NCBI GenBank assembly: GCA_021816155.1
Contig: JAKAZA010000029.1
Coordinates: 1-32,354 of the forward strand
Reading direction: 5' to 3'
DNA: 32,354 bases
Origin: Pseudomonadota bacterium
Lineage (GTDB): Bacteria; Pseudomonadota; Alphaproteobacteria; Caulobacterales; Caulobacteraceae
Below, piece by piece: positions 1-8,644 of the stretch. Position 1 is the first letter of the stretch. Each line of letters begins with the position of its first letter. Made by a program: the position numbers and the translations under genes. The notes beneath the pieces were generated by a model that did no database searches, was not told where the DNA came from, and saw only the letters and a program-made list of their open reading frames with translations.

Positions 1-279
1 CGCTTCAACCAGTCGCGCGCCATCGCCGTCGACATGGAGAGCGCGACGATCGCCGCGCAGGGTTACCGGTTCCGTACGCCCTACGGCACGCTGCTATGCG
101 TCTCAGACAAGCCGCTGCACGGCGAGATCAAGTTGCCCGGCCAGGCCAACGCTTTCTACGAGCGCGCCATCTCGCAGCACCTGCGTATCGGCCTCGAGGC
201 GATGAACGTGCTGCGCGGCGAGGGCCCGCGGCTCCATTCGCGCAAGCTGCGCAGCTTCGACGAGCCGCCGTTCCGCTGA
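1..279 (+). CDS. amn: AMP nucleosidase, C-terminal part (5' end outside window)
   Basis: The frame is open from base 1 to the TGA at 277-279, giving the last 92 residues of a protein that starts upstream. The family hydrolyses AMP to adenine and ribose 5-phosphate in the cytoplasm. What is visible is the end of the nucleoside phosphorylase-like domain: AVDMESATIAAQG carries the Met-Glu that binds the ribose in this superfamily, followed by LLCVSDKPLHGEIKLPGQAN, a stretch typical of Amn, and a basic tail ending FDEPPFR. The first ATG in frame (base 34) lies inside this conserved motif and is not the real start. AMP nucleosidases are near 480-500 residues, so about four fifths of the gene is missing. 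I see no sign of damage. Confidence 0.88.
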   Translation, partial: RFNQSRAIAVDMESATIAAQGYRFRTPYGTLLCVSDKPLHGEIKLPGQANAFYERAISQHLRIGLEAMNVLRGEGPRLHSRKLRSFDEPPFR

Positions 280-333
280 GGCGCCGTCGCGGCAGTCTCG
301 CAATCGTCACAGCTCGCCGCTATCTGGCGGGTC

Positions 334-1113
334 ATGACGAGGCACGTCCGGCTCGAAGCCGTCGAGAACTTCCGCGACTTTGGTGATTATCCGACGCGGC
401 ATGGCCGGCGCATGAAGAAGGGCGTCGTCTACCGATCGGCGTCGCACGCCCGGGCCACCGACGCGGATTTGGCCGCCATGGATGCGCTGAACCTGGCCGT
501 CATCGTCGACCTGCGCCGTCCGGGCGAGCGCGAGCGCGATCCGTCGCGCCGGCCGCCCGGCTTCGCTGGCGTTGTCATCGAGAACGACCTCGGCGAGGGC
601 CACGATGACGATCCGTGGTGGACCTTCATCCGCGGAAGCGACCTTTCCGAGGAGTCGTTCCGCGACTATCTGCTGAACTATTACCGCGACGCGCCGTTCA
701 AGGCGCGCCACGTCGATCTTTTCGGGCGCTACTTCCGGGCGCTTGCGGAGGCGGACGGGCCGGTGCTGATCCACTGCGCTGCCGGGAAGGATCGCACCGG
801 CGTGCTCGCGGCGCTCACGCACCACATCGCCGGCGTCTCGCGCGAGGAGATCCTCGCCGACTACCTGCTCAGCAACGACCCGGAGCGCCTGGCTGCGCGC
901 GCGCCGATGGTGAAGCAGATGATCGAGGCGGAGACCGGCCGCATGGCCACCGACGCGGCCATGCGTGCGGCGATCGGCGTTGAGGCCGAGTACCTCGAGG
1001 AGGCCCTGCGCGTGATAGAGGCCGAGCACGGCGATATCGACGCCTACCTCGGGGCGCGGCTCGGTGTGGATGCTGCGCTTCGCGCGGCGCTCGAGAAGCG
1101 GCTTCTCGATTAA
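334..1113 (+). CDS. Tyrosine/phosphoinositide phosphatase family protein (CX5R)
   Basis: 259 residues, starting at an ATG 54 bases after amn. The catalytic P-loop is HCAAGKDRTG at residues 147-156, with nucleophile Cys148 and Arg154. The N-terminal NFRDFGDYPT (12-21) and VVYRSASHA (31-39) are hallmarks of the bacterial tyrosine phosphatase family (Pfam Y_phosphatase3), whose members act on phosphotyrosine or phosphoinositides in the cytoplasm or when secreted. No signal peptide is visible, so it is probably cytosolic. The lysine in the P-loop (GKDRTG) is typical of lipid-phosphatase-like members of the group, but substrate cannot be assigned. A strong hairpin follows the gene. Confidence 0.85.
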   Translation: MTRHVRLEAVENFRDFGDYPTRHGRRMKKGVVYRSASHARATDADLAAMDALNLAVIVDLRRPGERERDPSRRPPGFAGVVIENDLGEGHDDDPWWTFIRGSDLSEESFRDYLLNYYRDAPFKARHVDLFGRYFRALAEADGPVLIHCAAGKDRTGVLAALTHHIAGVSREEILADYLLSNDPERLAARAPMVKQMIEAETGRMATDAAMRAAIGVEAEYLEEALRVIEAEHGDIDAYLGARLGVDAALRAALEKRLLD

Positions 1114-1152
1114 ACGCAGGCTTCCGCAAGGCCGGCGCCAGCGGATAAAGAA

Positions 1153-1195
1153 CGCCCGCCGCGTGGCCCTTCCAGGGTTGGGCCGGCGACGGGCG
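1153..1195 (+). terminator. Strong GC hairpin, possible terminator
   Basis: A long imperfect stem pairs 1153-1169 with 1180-1195 around a ten-base loop. The outer CGCCCG/CGGGCG and inner GGCCC/GGGCC segments pair perfectly. It lies 40 bases after the phosphatase stop and well before the aminotransferase start, where a terminator is expected. No T-run follows, so it is either a Rho-dependent or U-less terminator or an mRNA-stabilising hairpin. Confidence 0.4.
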
Positions 1196-1279
1196 CAAGG
1201 GACATTGGACCTCTATCCGTCGCCAGTCTGCCGCCGGACGCCGGGCGCGCGCCAATCATAATGGTGTGAGGGCAAAGGC

Positions 1280-2458
1280 TTGAGTCTGCACAGCTTCCAT
1301 CCGCCTCGTCGGATACTCATGGGGCCGGGCCCCTCGGATGTTTCGCCGCGCGTGCTCGCGGCGCTGGCGAGGCCCACCGTCGGCCACCTCGATCCGGCGT
1401 TCCAGGCGCTGATGGAGGAGATCAAGGCTGCGCTCGCCCTCGTGATGAAGGCGCCCGGCTATGCCTGCCTGCCGCTGCCCGCGCCCGGCACCGCCGGAAT
1501 GGAAGCGGCTATGATGAACCTGCTGGAGCCGGGCGACACGGCCGTGATCGCGGTCAACGGCCAGTTCGGCGAGCGCATGGCCGACATGGCCGCGCGCGCC
1601 GGGGCGTCAGTGGAGCGTTTCGAGCAGGCGTGGGGAACGCCGGTCGATCCCGCCCGGCTCGAGCCGATGCTGAAGGAGCGTCGGCCCAAGCTCGTGGCGC
1701 TCGTTCACGCCGAGACCTCCACCGGCGTTCTGACCGACCCGAAGCCGATCTGCGACCTCGCCCGCGCGGCCGGGGCGCTGACCGTGGTCGACTGCGTCAC
1801 CTCGCTGGGCGGCGTCGACGTGGACGCGGCTGGATGGGGTGCGGACGTGGTCTATTCAGGCACACAGAAGTGCCTCTCGGCGCCGCCGGGCCTGGCGCCG
1901 TTCGCCATGAGCCCGAGGGCCCTCGAGGCCGTCTCGGCGCGCAGGGAGAAGGTGCGCAACTGGCTGCTCGATATGTCGCTGATCATGGCCTACTGGGGCG
2001 GACAGGGCGGACGCACGTACCACCACACCGCCCCGATCAACGCGCTCTACGGTCTGCACGAGGCGCTCGTGGCGCTGCTCGAGGAAGGGCTGGACGTCGC
2101 CCACGCTCGCCATCGGCGCATGCACGAGGCGCTCGTCGCGGGCGTCGAGGCCGCCGGGCTGAAGCTGCTGGTGGCGCCGGAGCATCGGCTGCCCGAGCTG
2201 AACACTGTGCTCGTTCCCGACGGTGTCGACGAGGCCAAGGTGCGCGCCCACATGCTCGCCCGCTACGACCTCGAGATCGGCGCCGGCCTTGGCCCTCTGA
2301 AGGGGCGGATCTGGCGGATCGGGCTGATGGGCGCCTCGGCGACGCCGTGGCACGTGCGCCTGTGCCTCACCGCGCTCTGCGACGCGCTCGCCGCGCAGAA
2401 CTACCCCGACGCTTCGCGCCAGGCGCTGGCGGCGGCCGAGGCGAAGCTGTCGGGCTGA
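1280..2458 (+). CDS. Class V aminotransferase (alanine/serine-glyoxylate type)
   Basis: 392 residues from a TTG, preceded by GAGGG at good spacing; an ATG at 1319 would remove part of the conserved N-terminal GPGPSD strand, so TTG is preferred. This PLP enzyme moves an amino group from alanine or serine to glyoxylate. The PLP lysine is Lys197 in [12 protein letters not shown] and the ring-nitrogen aspartate is Asp171 in [10 protein letters not shown]. The [19 protein letters not shown] segment and C-terminal [16 protein letters not shown] match the AGXT1/SGAT branch. Length is normal. 2-aminoethylphosphonate transaminase (PhnW) is in the same fold class, but the motifs fit AGT better. Whether the in vivo donor is alanine, serine or another amino acid cannot be seen. 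Confidence 0.87.
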   Translation: MSLHSFHPPRRILMGPGPSDVSPRVLAALARPTVGHLDPAFQALMEEIKAALALVMKAPGYACLPLPAPGTAGMEAAMMNLLEPGDTAVIAVNGQFGERMADMAARAGASVERFEQAWGTPVDPARLEPMLKERRPKLVALVHAETSTGVLTDPKPICDLARAAGALTVVDCVTSLGGVDVDAAGWGADVVYSGTQKCLSAPPGLAPFAMSPRALEAVSARREKVRNWLLDMSLIMAYWGGQGGRTYHHTAPINALYGLHEALVALLEEGLDVAHARHRRMHEALVAGVEAAGLKLLVAPEHRLPELNTVLVPDGVDEAKVRAHMLARYDLEIGAGLGPLKGRIWRIGLMGASATPWHVRLCLTALCDALAAQNYPDASRQALAAAEAKLSG

Positions 2459-2473
2459 CCGGAGCGCCGCGCT

Positions 2474-3478
2474 TCAGGCGATGTCGATCACGACCTTGCC
2501 GAAGTGGCTGCGGCCCTGCATCAGTGCGAGCGCCTGCGGCAGCTCGGCGAGCGGGAAGCGGCGGTCGATCGCCGGCTTGAGTTTAGCCACCTCGATCGCG
2601 CGCACCATCTGTTCGACGTGTTCGCGGCTGCCGACGGTGATGCCGCTGATCTTGACGTTGCGGGCGAAGATCTCCGCCACCGACAGGTCCTTCACCGCGC
2701 CGGAGAGCACGCCGATCACCGCGATGTGGCCTCCGTAGGCGCACGCGGCGATCGACTGGCGGAAGGTGTCCGCGCCGCCCACCTCGACCACCTGGTCGAC
2801 GCCTCGCCCGTCGGTTAGGTCGCGCGCGGCTTTCGCCCAGTCGGGCGAGGCGACGTAGTTGATCGTCTCGTCGGCACCCAGCGCCCGCGCCCGCGCCAGC
2901 TTCTCGTCGGACGACGAGGTGACGATGACGCGCGCCCCGGCCAGCTTGGCGAACTGCAGCGCAAAGATCGAGACCCCGCCGGTGCCTTGCACCAGCACCG
3001 TCTGCCCGGCCATCAGCCGCCCTTCGACGATGAGGCCACGCCACGCCGTGACAGCGGCGCAGGGCAGTGTCGCGGCTTCGGCCGCGGTCCAGCCCGCCGG
3101 CGCGGGCGAGACACCGTCCTCCGGCAACGCGATCGCCTCGCAGGCCACGCCGTCGAGAGCGCCCCCGAGTGCGGCCATCTGGGCCGGAACCGGCGGGCCG
3201 GCGCGCCAGTGGGGGAAGAAGCTGGGCATCACGAGTTCGCCCCGCCTGACCCGCGTGACACCTTCGCCGACCGACTCGACCACGCCCGCGCCGTCCGAGA
3301 GCGGGATCAGCGGCAGCCGAGCGAGCCCGGGGAAACTGACGGTCACGAGGTCGCGGTAGTTGATCGATGCCGCCTCGAGCCGCACCACGACCTGGCCGGG
3401 GCCCGCCTTCGGGGCCGGCCGTTCGGCCATCTTCAGGTGATCGAGGCCTACTTGCCCTTCCAGAACCATCGCCCGCAT
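2474..3478 (-). CDS. Zinc-independent alcohol dehydrogenase / quinone oxidoreductase (MDR family)
   Basis: 334 residues. I place the start at the ATG whose first base is 3478, because a near-perfect AAGGAGGA lies about ten bases upstream on this strand; the ATG at 3502 would put that ribosome site inside the gene. The protein has the GroES-like N-terminal domain (about 25-130) and an NAD(P)-binding Rossmann fold with VLVQGTGGVSIFALQFAK (about 160-180). The cysteine cluster that binds structural zinc is absent, as in quinone-oxidoreductase-type MDR enzymes. These reduce quinones, enones or aldehydes with NADPH. It converges on the aminotransferase with a 15-base gap. Substrate unknown. Confidence 0.87.
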   Translation of the reverse strand: MRAMVLEGQVGLDHLKMAERPAPKAGPGQVVVRLEAASINYRDLVTVSFPGLARLPLIPLSDGAGVVESVGEGVTRVRRGELVMPSFFPHWRAGPPVPAQMAALGGALDGVACEAIALPEDGVSPAPAGWTAAEAATLPCAAVTAWRGLIVEGRLMAGQTVLVQGTGGVSIFALQFAKLAGARVIVTSSSDEKLARARALGADETINYVASPDWAKAARDLTDGRGVDQVVEVGGADTFRQSIAACAYGGHIAVIGVLSGAVKDLSVAEIFARNVKISGITVGSREHVEQMVRAIEVAKLKPAIDRRFPLAELPQALALMQGRSHFGKVVIDIA

Positions 3479-3606
3479 CGCGCCCAGTCCTCCTTCATTC
3501 AATGTGGAAGCAGCCTCCGCGCCTTGCCCTTCCGTCCGTCAAACGCGGGACAGCGGGCCGGCGTGCCGGTATGCGAAGAGGCGTCGTCGCCATCGGGGAA
3601 CCGCCC

Positions 3607-4008
3607 ATGAAGCCGCTTGTTCTGGTCGCCGCCGCCGTGCTGGTCGACGTCGACGGACGTGTGCTCATAGCTAAGAGGCCACATGGTAAAGCTATGGCTG
3701 GGTTATGGGAGTTCCCGGGCGGTAAGGTTGAGCCCAATGAAACTCCAGAGGAATGTCTGATTCGAGAGCTGGACGAGGAACTCGGGATTAAGGTTACGCA
3801 CGCCTGCCTGGCGCCGTTTGTCTTTACCAGCCACGGTTACGATTCATTTCATCTGCTCATGCCAGTCTGGCTGTGTCGGCGCTGGGCAGGATTCGTGTCG
3901 GCGCGCGAACACGAGGCGATCGCATGGGTCAGACCCGACAAGCTGAGCGACTACCCGATGCCGCCAGCCGACGCGCCGGTCGTGGCGTGGCTGCGCGACT
4001 TCCTGTGA
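3607..4008 (+). CDS. mutT: MutT-like Nudix hydrolase (8-oxo-dGTP diphosphatase)
   Basis: 133 residues from an ATG preceded by GGGGAA; the frame is open further upstream but that part has no domain and overlaps the MDR gene. MutT removes 8-oxo-dGTP from the nucleotide pool to prevent A:T to C:G mutations. The Nudix box is complete at about residues 38-60: Gly, five residues, Glu, seven residues, then RELDEELGI. The N-terminal LVAAAVLVDVDGRVLIAKRPHGKAMAG and FPGGK are typical of MutT. Codon use between about 3655 and 3880 is unusual for the window: TTA, ATA, AAA, AGG, CGA and several A/T-ending codons cluster there, while both ends of the gene are GC-rich. The stop overlaps the start of the pilin gene. 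Confidence 0.9.
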   Translation: MKPLVLVAAAVLVDVDGRVLIAKRPHGKAMAGLWEFPGGKVEPNETPEECLIRELDEELGIKVTHACLAPFVFTSHGYDSFHLLMPVWLCRRWAGFVSAREHEAIAWVRPDKLSDYPMPPADAPVVAWLRDFL

Positions 4009-4184
4009 TTCTGGGGCGCCTCAGCCGGCTCTCAGGCGATGAATCCGGAGCGACGGCCGTGGAATACGGCCTGATCGTCGCCTTCATTTTCCTGGCGATC
4101 ATTGGCGGGCTCTCGGCCTTCGCCACCAACGAGAACGCCATGTACCAGAAGATCAGCAGCTCGGTCAGCGGGGCCACGCACTAG
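4005..4184 (+). CDS. Flp/Fap-type (type IVb) pilin
   Basis: 59 residues from GTG at 4005, which overlaps the mutT stop in a GTGA junction; the upstream frame is a shadow of mutT. The signature is GATAVEYGLI at about residues 15-24: prepilin peptidase cleaves after the Gly, and the exposed Glu five residues on is needed for pilus assembly. The next 20 or so residues are a single hydrophobic helix, followed by a short polar tail. Flp pilins are assembled by Tad/Cpa systems into adhesive surface pili. No tad/cpa gene is in the window, so this is an orphan pilin copy. No clear ribosome site precedes the GTG, so translation may depend on coupling to mutT. Confidence 0.85.
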   Translation: MILGRLSRLSGDESGATAVEYGLIVAFIFLAIIGGLSAFATNENAMYQKISSSVSGATH

Positions 4185-4271
4185 CCGGCGCCGCCGCGCC
4201 GCGCGCAGCCCCGGAACAGGTGAGAAACGTTCGCGCTGGGGTTTCGACGCGCCGCCCGTTAGTCTTCGGGC

Positions 4272-5240
4272 GTGGACACGGCCTACACCCTTTCGGCGGC
4301 CGAGACCGCGGCGCTGACACGCCGCGTCACGGCGCTGTCGGTCGCCACCGCGGCCATTCTGGCGGCGCTGAAGGCGCTGGTCTGGCTTATCACCGATTCC
4401 GTCTCCATTCTGGCGTCGCTCGCCGACAGCGGGCTCGACGTGCTGGCGGCGCTCGGCACGTTCTTCGCGGTCCGCTACGCGGCCACGCCGCCGGACGCGG
4501 AGCATCGGTTCGGGCACGGCAAGGCGGAGGCCTTCGCCAGCCTGGTCCAGGCCGGGCTGGTGTTCGCTTCGGCGGCGCTGATCGGCGAGGAGGCGATCCG
4601 GCATCTGTTCCGGGCTCAGCCGCTCGCCCAGAGCGGCTGGGCGATCGCGGTGATGCTCGCCTCGACCCTGCTCACCGCGGCGCTCGTCTATGCGCAGACG
4701 CAGGTGCTGCGGCGCGCGCGCTCGGTCGCGGTGACCGGCGATCGGGCCCACTATCTCGCCGACCTGGCGTCAAACCTCGCCGCGCTGGTTGCGATCGCGG
4801 CCACCGCGCTGACCGGTCTCTCCGGCTTCGACGCAATCGGGGGGCTCGTCGTGATGGGCGTGCTGTTGTGGGGCGCCGTGGGCGTGTTCCGCGCGGCCTC
4901 CAACGAACTGCTTGACCGCGAGCTCTCGGACGAGGCGCGTGCGAGGATCGTGGCGCTGATGACGGAGGACCCCAGGCTCACCGACGTGCACCAGCTGCGC
5001 ACCCGCGCGTCTGGCCCGATCATGCACATCCAGATGCACGCCGACCTCGACCCCGAGCTTTCACTGGAGACCGCCCATAAGGTGGTCGTCGCGGCGGAGA
5101 AGCGGGTGCTGACGGAGTTCCCCGCCGCCGATATCATCATCCACGCCGATCCGCGTGGCCGGGCCGAGCCGCACGGCGGCGCCTTTCCCGAGGCCCACGA
5201 AACCGCGGAGGGCGAGGCGCCTACGGTCGCGCTTGAGTAA
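4272..5240 (+). CDS. Cation diffusion facilitator (FieF-like metal exporter)
   Basis: 322 residues from a GTG start. CDF proteins export Zn2+, Fe2+ or similar ions across the inner membrane in exchange for protons. The transport-site ligands seen in FieF are present: Asp52 and Asp56 in ADSGLD, and His160 and Asp164 in HYLADL. HRFGHGKAE (78-86) is the family signature. Hydrophobic segments fit six membrane helices up to about residue 200, followed by a cytoplasmic ferredoxin-like domain with the metal-binding HIQMHADLD. The tail after about 295 is acidic and low in complexity. The Asp-Asp-His-Asp set suggests Zn/Fe/Cd; the physiological ion cannot be read directly. Confidence 0.9.
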   Translation: MDTAYTLSAAETAALTRRVTALSVATAAILAALKALVWLITDSVSILASLADSGLDVLAALGTFFAVRYAATPPDAEHRFGHGKAEAFASLVQAGLVFASAALIGEEAIRHLFRAQPLAQSGWAIAVMLASTLLTAALVYAQTQVLRRARSVAVTGDRAHYLADLASNLAALVAIAATALTGLSGFDAIGGLVVMGVLLWGAVGVFRAASNELLDRELSDEARARIVALMTEDPRLTDVHQLRTRASGPIMHIQMHADLDPELSLETAHKVVVAAEKRVLTEFPAADIIIHADPRGRAEPHGGAFPEAHETAEGEAPTVALE

Positions 5241-5276
5241 ACGCGCCCTTAACGGCCATGATCGTAGTGGCCTTTC

Positions 5277-5957
5277 GTGGAACGCACCCTCTACCATTTC
5301 CCGCTGGACCCGGCCTCGCGCCAGGCGAGGCTGGCGCTGGGCGAGAAGCGGCTGCCGTTCGAGCCGGTGCTGGTGCGATACTGGGAGCAGCCGGCCGAGT
5401 TCGTGCGGCTCAACCCGTCCGGCCTGACGCCGGTGCTGGTGGAGAACGAGGGCGGGCGCCGGATCGTCGTCGCCGAGCTTCGCGCGATCCTGGAGCACAT
5501 TGACGAGCAGCACCCGCAGCCGCCGCTGATCGGCCGCGACCCGGTCGAACGCGCCGAGACCCGCCGTCTGCTGCAGTGGTTCGACCGCAAGTTCGACGCC
5601 GAGGTCAACTCGCTGCTCCTGCATGAGAAACTGGAGAAGCGCCTGACCAAGATGGGCGCCCCGGACCTGTCCAACATGCGTCTGGGCCGCGAGGCGTTGC
5701 GCGATCACCTGGGCTACGTGGAGCGCCTCCTGAACGCGCGCGACTGGCTGGCTGGGCCGCGCCTGACGCTGGCCGACTTCGCGGCTGCGGCGCACCTGTC
5801 GGTGCTGGACTACTTCGGCGATATCCCGTGGCGCGACATCCCCAGCGCCAAGATCTGGTACATGAAGGTCAAGTCCCGACCTGCTTTCCGCCCCCTGCTC
5901 GCCGACCGCTGGCCGGGCCTCGCGCCTGCGGGGCACTATGACGACCTCGACTTCTGA
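5277..5957 (+). CDS. Glutathione S-transferase family protein
   Basis: 226 residues from a GTG. The N-terminal thioredoxin-like domain (1-80) has the expected order: [20 protein letters not shown] with a candidate catalytic Ser, the cis-proline motif [10 protein letters not shown], and the [11 protein letters not shown] segment where glutathione-binding residues normally lie. The all-helical C-terminal domain contains [19 protein letters not shown], the conserved N-capping box of GSTs. Its last 20 bases overlap queG, so the two are probably co-transcribed. This pairing recurs in related genomes as I recall, but no functional link is known to me. The substrate is unknown. Confidence 0.87.
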   Translation: MERTLYHFPLDPASRQARLALGEKRLPFEPVLVRYWEQPAEFVRLNPSGLTPVLVENEGGRRIVVAELRAILEHIDEQHPQPPLIGRDPVERAETRRLLQWFDRKFDAEVNSLLLHEKLEKRLTKMGAPDLSNMRLGREALRDHLGYVERLLNARDWLAGPRLTLADFAAAAHLSVLDYFGDIPWRDIPSAKIWYMKVKSRPAFRPLLADRWPGLAPAGHYDDLDF

Positions 5958-6984
5958 TCCCGCCGCCCGGACGTCCATCCGCGAGGAAGCCCTGCGCCTC
6001 GGCTTCGACGCCTGCGGCTTCGCGAGCGTCGATGCGCCCTGGCCGGCATCGGCGCGGCTGGCCGAGTTCGTCCGCGAGGGCCGCCACGGGACCATGGCGT
6101 GGATGGAGCGCACGGCCGAACGCCGCGCCCATCCGCGCAGCCTCTGGGGCGAGGCGCGCTCGGCGATCGTGCTAGGCCTCAACTACGGGCCGGATCACGA
6201 TCCGCTCGCGGCGCTGAACGCACGGAGCCGGGCGGCGATCTCGGTCTACGCGCAGGGCGACGACTACCACGAGCTGATCAAGAAGCGTCTGAAACGGCTG
6301 GCGGGCCTGGTGCAGGTGCGGTTCGGCGGCGAGGTGAAGGTCTTCGTCGACACGGCTCCCCTGATGGAGAAGCCGTTGGCGCAGGCCGCCGGTCTCGGTT
6401 GGCAGGGCAAGCACACCAACCTCGTCTCGCGGGTGTTCGGGTCCTGGCTCTTCCTGGGCGCCGTGCTGACCACGCTGCCGCTGGAGCCCGATCCGCCCGG
6501 CGACGACCGTTGCGGCGCCTGCCACGCCTGCCTCGACGTGTGCCCGACGGATGCGTTCCCGGCGCCCTACCAGCTCGACGCACGCGCCTGCCTCTCGTAT
6601 CTCACCATCGAGCACACGGGACCGATCCCCGAACGCTACCGGATCGCCCTGGGCAACCGCGTCTATGGCTGCGACGACTGCCTCGCGGTCTGTCCGTGGA
6701 ACAAGTTCGCGCGCGCTTCGCGCGAGGCGGCGCTGCACGCTCGCGAAGCTCTTCGCCAACCGCCGCTCGCCGAGCTCGCAGCGCTGGATGACGCGGCGTT
6801 CCGCGCGCTCTTCGCGAAGAGTCCGATCAAGCGGATCGGCCGCGATCGCTTCGTGCGCAACGTGCTTTACGCGATCGGCAATTCGGCCGACACGGCCCTG
6901 GTTCCGGCTGCGCGGGCCCGGCTCGCGGACGCCAGCGAGGCGGTGCGCGAGGCGGCGGCCTGGGCCCTGGCGCGCCTCAGCTGA
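5938..6984 (+). CDS. queG: Epoxyqueuosine reductase QueG
   Basis: 348 residues; the ATG lies inside the end of the GST gene. QueG reduces epoxyqueuosine to queuosine at tRNA wobble position 34, using cobalamin and two [4Fe-4S] clusters. Cluster cysteines are clear: Cys192, 195, 198 and 202 ([12 protein letters not shown]), Cys218, and Cys245, 248 and 252 (CDDCLAVCP). The probable proton donor is Asp138 in VDTAPLMEK. The C-terminal 50 or so residues form HEAT-like helices used to bind the tRNA. Length and order are those of a full enzyme. It converges on argE with an 8-base overlap. Confidence 0.95.
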   Translation: MTTSTSDPAARTSIREEALRLGFDACGFASVDAPWPASARLAEFVREGRHGTMAWMERTAERRAHPRSLWGEARSAIVLGLNYGPDHDPLAALNARSRAAISVYAQGDDYHELIKKRLKRLAGLVQVRFGGEVKVFVDTAPLMEKPLAQAAGLGWQGKHTNLVSRVFGSWLFLGAVLTTLPLEPDPPGDDRCGACHACLDVCPTDAFPAPYQLDARACLSYLTIEHTGPIPERYRIALGNRVYGCDDCLAVCPWNKFARASREAALHAREALRQPPLAELAALDDAAFRALFAKSPIKRIGRDRFVRNVLYAIGNSADTALVPAARARLADASEAVREAAAWALARLS

Positions 6985-8143
6985 GCGCCTCCGCGAGCCG
7001 CGCCATGAACTCGGCGCCGCGATCCACCTGGGCGATCTCGATGTATTCGTCGGGCTGGTGGGCCTGGTCGATCGACCCCGGGCCGCAGAGCACGGCGGGC
7101 AGCGCCGCGGCCTGGAACTGGCCCGCCTCGGAAGCAAAGGAGGCCACGCGCGCCGGACCGTTGTCGCCGGCCAGGCGCCGCACGAAGGCCTCGGCCTCGG
7201 TGGTCGGCTCAGGTCGCAGGCCGGGCACCTCGGCGAGTTGCTCGACGGCCACGCCGCCCTCCGGCGCGCGCGCCTTGATCTCGGCGTCGAGCCGGCGGAC
7301 GAGGGCGAAGAACGGCGCGAGCTGACGCGCCCTGTCGTCGCCTGCCGGGCCGCGCAGGTCGAATTGGAAGACGCAGGCCCTGGCGAGGATGTTGCCCGCC
7401 GTGCCGCCGTCGATGCGCCCGATCGTCAGCGTGGCGTGCCTGGGCGTGTAGAGCGAGGCCGGGTCGGCGTTGCGCTCGAGGTCGTCGGCGATGTCGGCGA
7501 GCGCCGCCATCAGCCGGACGGCGACCATATTGGCCGAGACCCCGAGATGGGTCTGGGCGGAGTGCGCCTCGCGGCCCGTGACGGTGACGCGCCAGACCGC
7601 GATGCCCTTGTGGCCGGACACGACCTGCATGCTCGTCGGCTCCCCGACCACCACCAGCGCCGGCCGGGGCAGCTCCCGGGCGATCACCTCGATCATCGCC
7701 GGCGCGCCGAAGCAGCCGGTCTCCTCGTCGTACGAGAACGCGAGGTGCGCCGGGCGCACGAGGCGCGCGGCGAGGAGGTCGGGGACCGCGGCGAGGGCGA
7801 GCGCGATGAACGTCTTCATGTCCGAAGCGCCGCGGCCGTAAAGGCGCCCGCCGCGCTCTGTGAGCTCGAACGGATCACTCGACCACGCCTGCCCCGCCAC
7901 CGGCACGACGTCGGTGTGGCCCGAGAGCACGACCCCGCCTGCCGACGCGGGGCCGATGCTCGCAAGCAGGTTGGCCTTGCGCCCGTCGGCGCTGGCGATG
8001 CGCCGCGAGGCGACGCCGCAGCCGGCGAGGTAGCGCTCGATCCACTCGATCAGCGCAAGGTTGGAGAGATGCGACGTGGTGTCGAACGCGACGAGACGCT
8101 CCAGGATAGGGAGCGCCCGCGCGGCGAGCGCCTCGCCCGGCAT
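6977..8143 (-). CDS. argE: Acetylornithine deacetylase (M20 metallopeptidase family)
   Basis: 388 residues. The start is the ATG at 8143-8141, which overlaps the FKBP stop as TGATG; the longer open frame upstream is only the FKBP gene in another frame. ArgE removes acetate from N-acetylornithine in arginine synthesis. Metal ligands are in place: His76 and Asp78 (SGHTDVV), Asp108 (GRGASDMK), Glu140-Glu141 (DEETG), Glu168 (GEPT), and a late His in [10 protein letters not shown]. The [10 protein letters not shown] and [15 protein letters not shown] segments are characteristic of ArgE rather than DapE. It is the last gene of an ilvA - FKBP - argE run. Related M20 enzymes cannot be fully excluded. 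Confidence 0.9.
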   Translation of the reverse strand: MPGEALAARALPILERLVAFDTTSHLSNLALIEWIERYLAGCGVASRRIASADGRKANLLASIGPASAGGVVLSGHTDVVPVAGQAWSSDPFELTERGGRLYGRGASDMKTFIALALAAVPDLLAARLVRPAHLAFSYDEETGCFGAPAMIEVIARELPRPALVVVGEPTSMQVVSGHKGIAVWRVTVTGREAHSAQTHLGVSANMVAVRLMAALADIADDLERNADPASLYTPRHATLTIGRIDGGTAGNILARACVFQFDLRGPAGDDRARQLAPFFALVRRLDAEIKARAPEGGVAVEQLAEVPGLRPEPTTEAEAFVRRLAGDNGPARVASFASEAGQFQAAALPAVLCGPGSIDQAHQPDEYIEIAQVDRGAEFMARLAEALS

Positions 8144-8640
8144 CAGCCGCCATTCCCGGGCAGCACGCGGATCAGCTCGACCTTGAAGACGAGCGCGCTG
8201 CCCGGCGGCACGGGGCCCGCGCCATCGTCGCCGTAGGCGAGGCCCGCAGGGGCGTAAAGCATCCACACGTCGCCCGGCTTCATCAGCTGCAGCGCCTCGG
8301 TCCAGGCCTTGACCACCGCGTCCACCTGGAAGGTGCTGGGCTCGCCGCGGGCGTAGGACGAGTCGACGAGCTCGCCGGAGGGCAGCCGCGCCTCGTAGTT
8401 GACCACGACGCGGTCGGATGCCCTCGGCGACTGGCCGGTGACGAGGCCGGACTGCAGAACGCGGTACTCGAGCCCGTCCGGCAATGTGACGACGCCAGGT
8501 TCGCGCCCGACCTCGGCGAGATAGGTCCTGGAGGCGGCCTCGGCGGCGGGCGCGGCGAGCGCCGGGCGGTTGACGCCGCAAGCGCCGACGAGCGTCGTCA
8601 GGGCGATGGCGCAGGCGAAGCGGAGCATCGGCGCGCGCAT
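8143..8640 (-). CDS. FKBP-type peptidyl-prolyl isomerase, lipoprotein
   Basis: 165 residues. The N-terminus is a lipoprotein signal: basic start, hydrophobic core, and lipobox LVGAC with the lipidated cysteine at 21, so it is likely anchored to the periplasmic side of a membrane. After a linker, a single FKBP domain occupies about 65-162. It shows SDRVVVNYEARLPSGELVDSSY, the usual first strands, and MKPGDVWMLYAPAGLAYGD, the active-site loop with Tyr-Gly. The dimerising N-terminal helices of FkpA/Mip are much reduced. It catalyses proline isomerisation during folding of exported proteins. It sits 4 bases after ilvA and overlaps argE by one base, suggesting one transcript. Confidence 0.9.
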   Translation of the reverse strand: MRAPMLRFACAIALTTLVGACGVNRPALAAPAAEAASRTYLAEVGREPGVVTLPDGLEYRVLQSGLVTGQSPRASDRVVVNYEARLPSGELVDSSYARGEPSTFQVDAVVKAWTEALQLMKPGDVWMLYAPAGLAYGDDGAGPVPPGSALVFKVELIRVLPGNGG

Positions 8641-8644
8641 CGTC

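Noticed and set aside
1280-2458. Possible PhnW (2-aminoethylphosphonate transaminase) for the phosphonate pathway
   Set aside because: Motifs match the alanine/serine-glyoxylate aminotransferase branch, and the gene is 16 kb from the phosphonate genes.
8144-8581. N-terminal extension of argE
   Set aside because: Arginine-rich shadow of the FKBP lipoprotein frame; the TGATG junction gives the true start.
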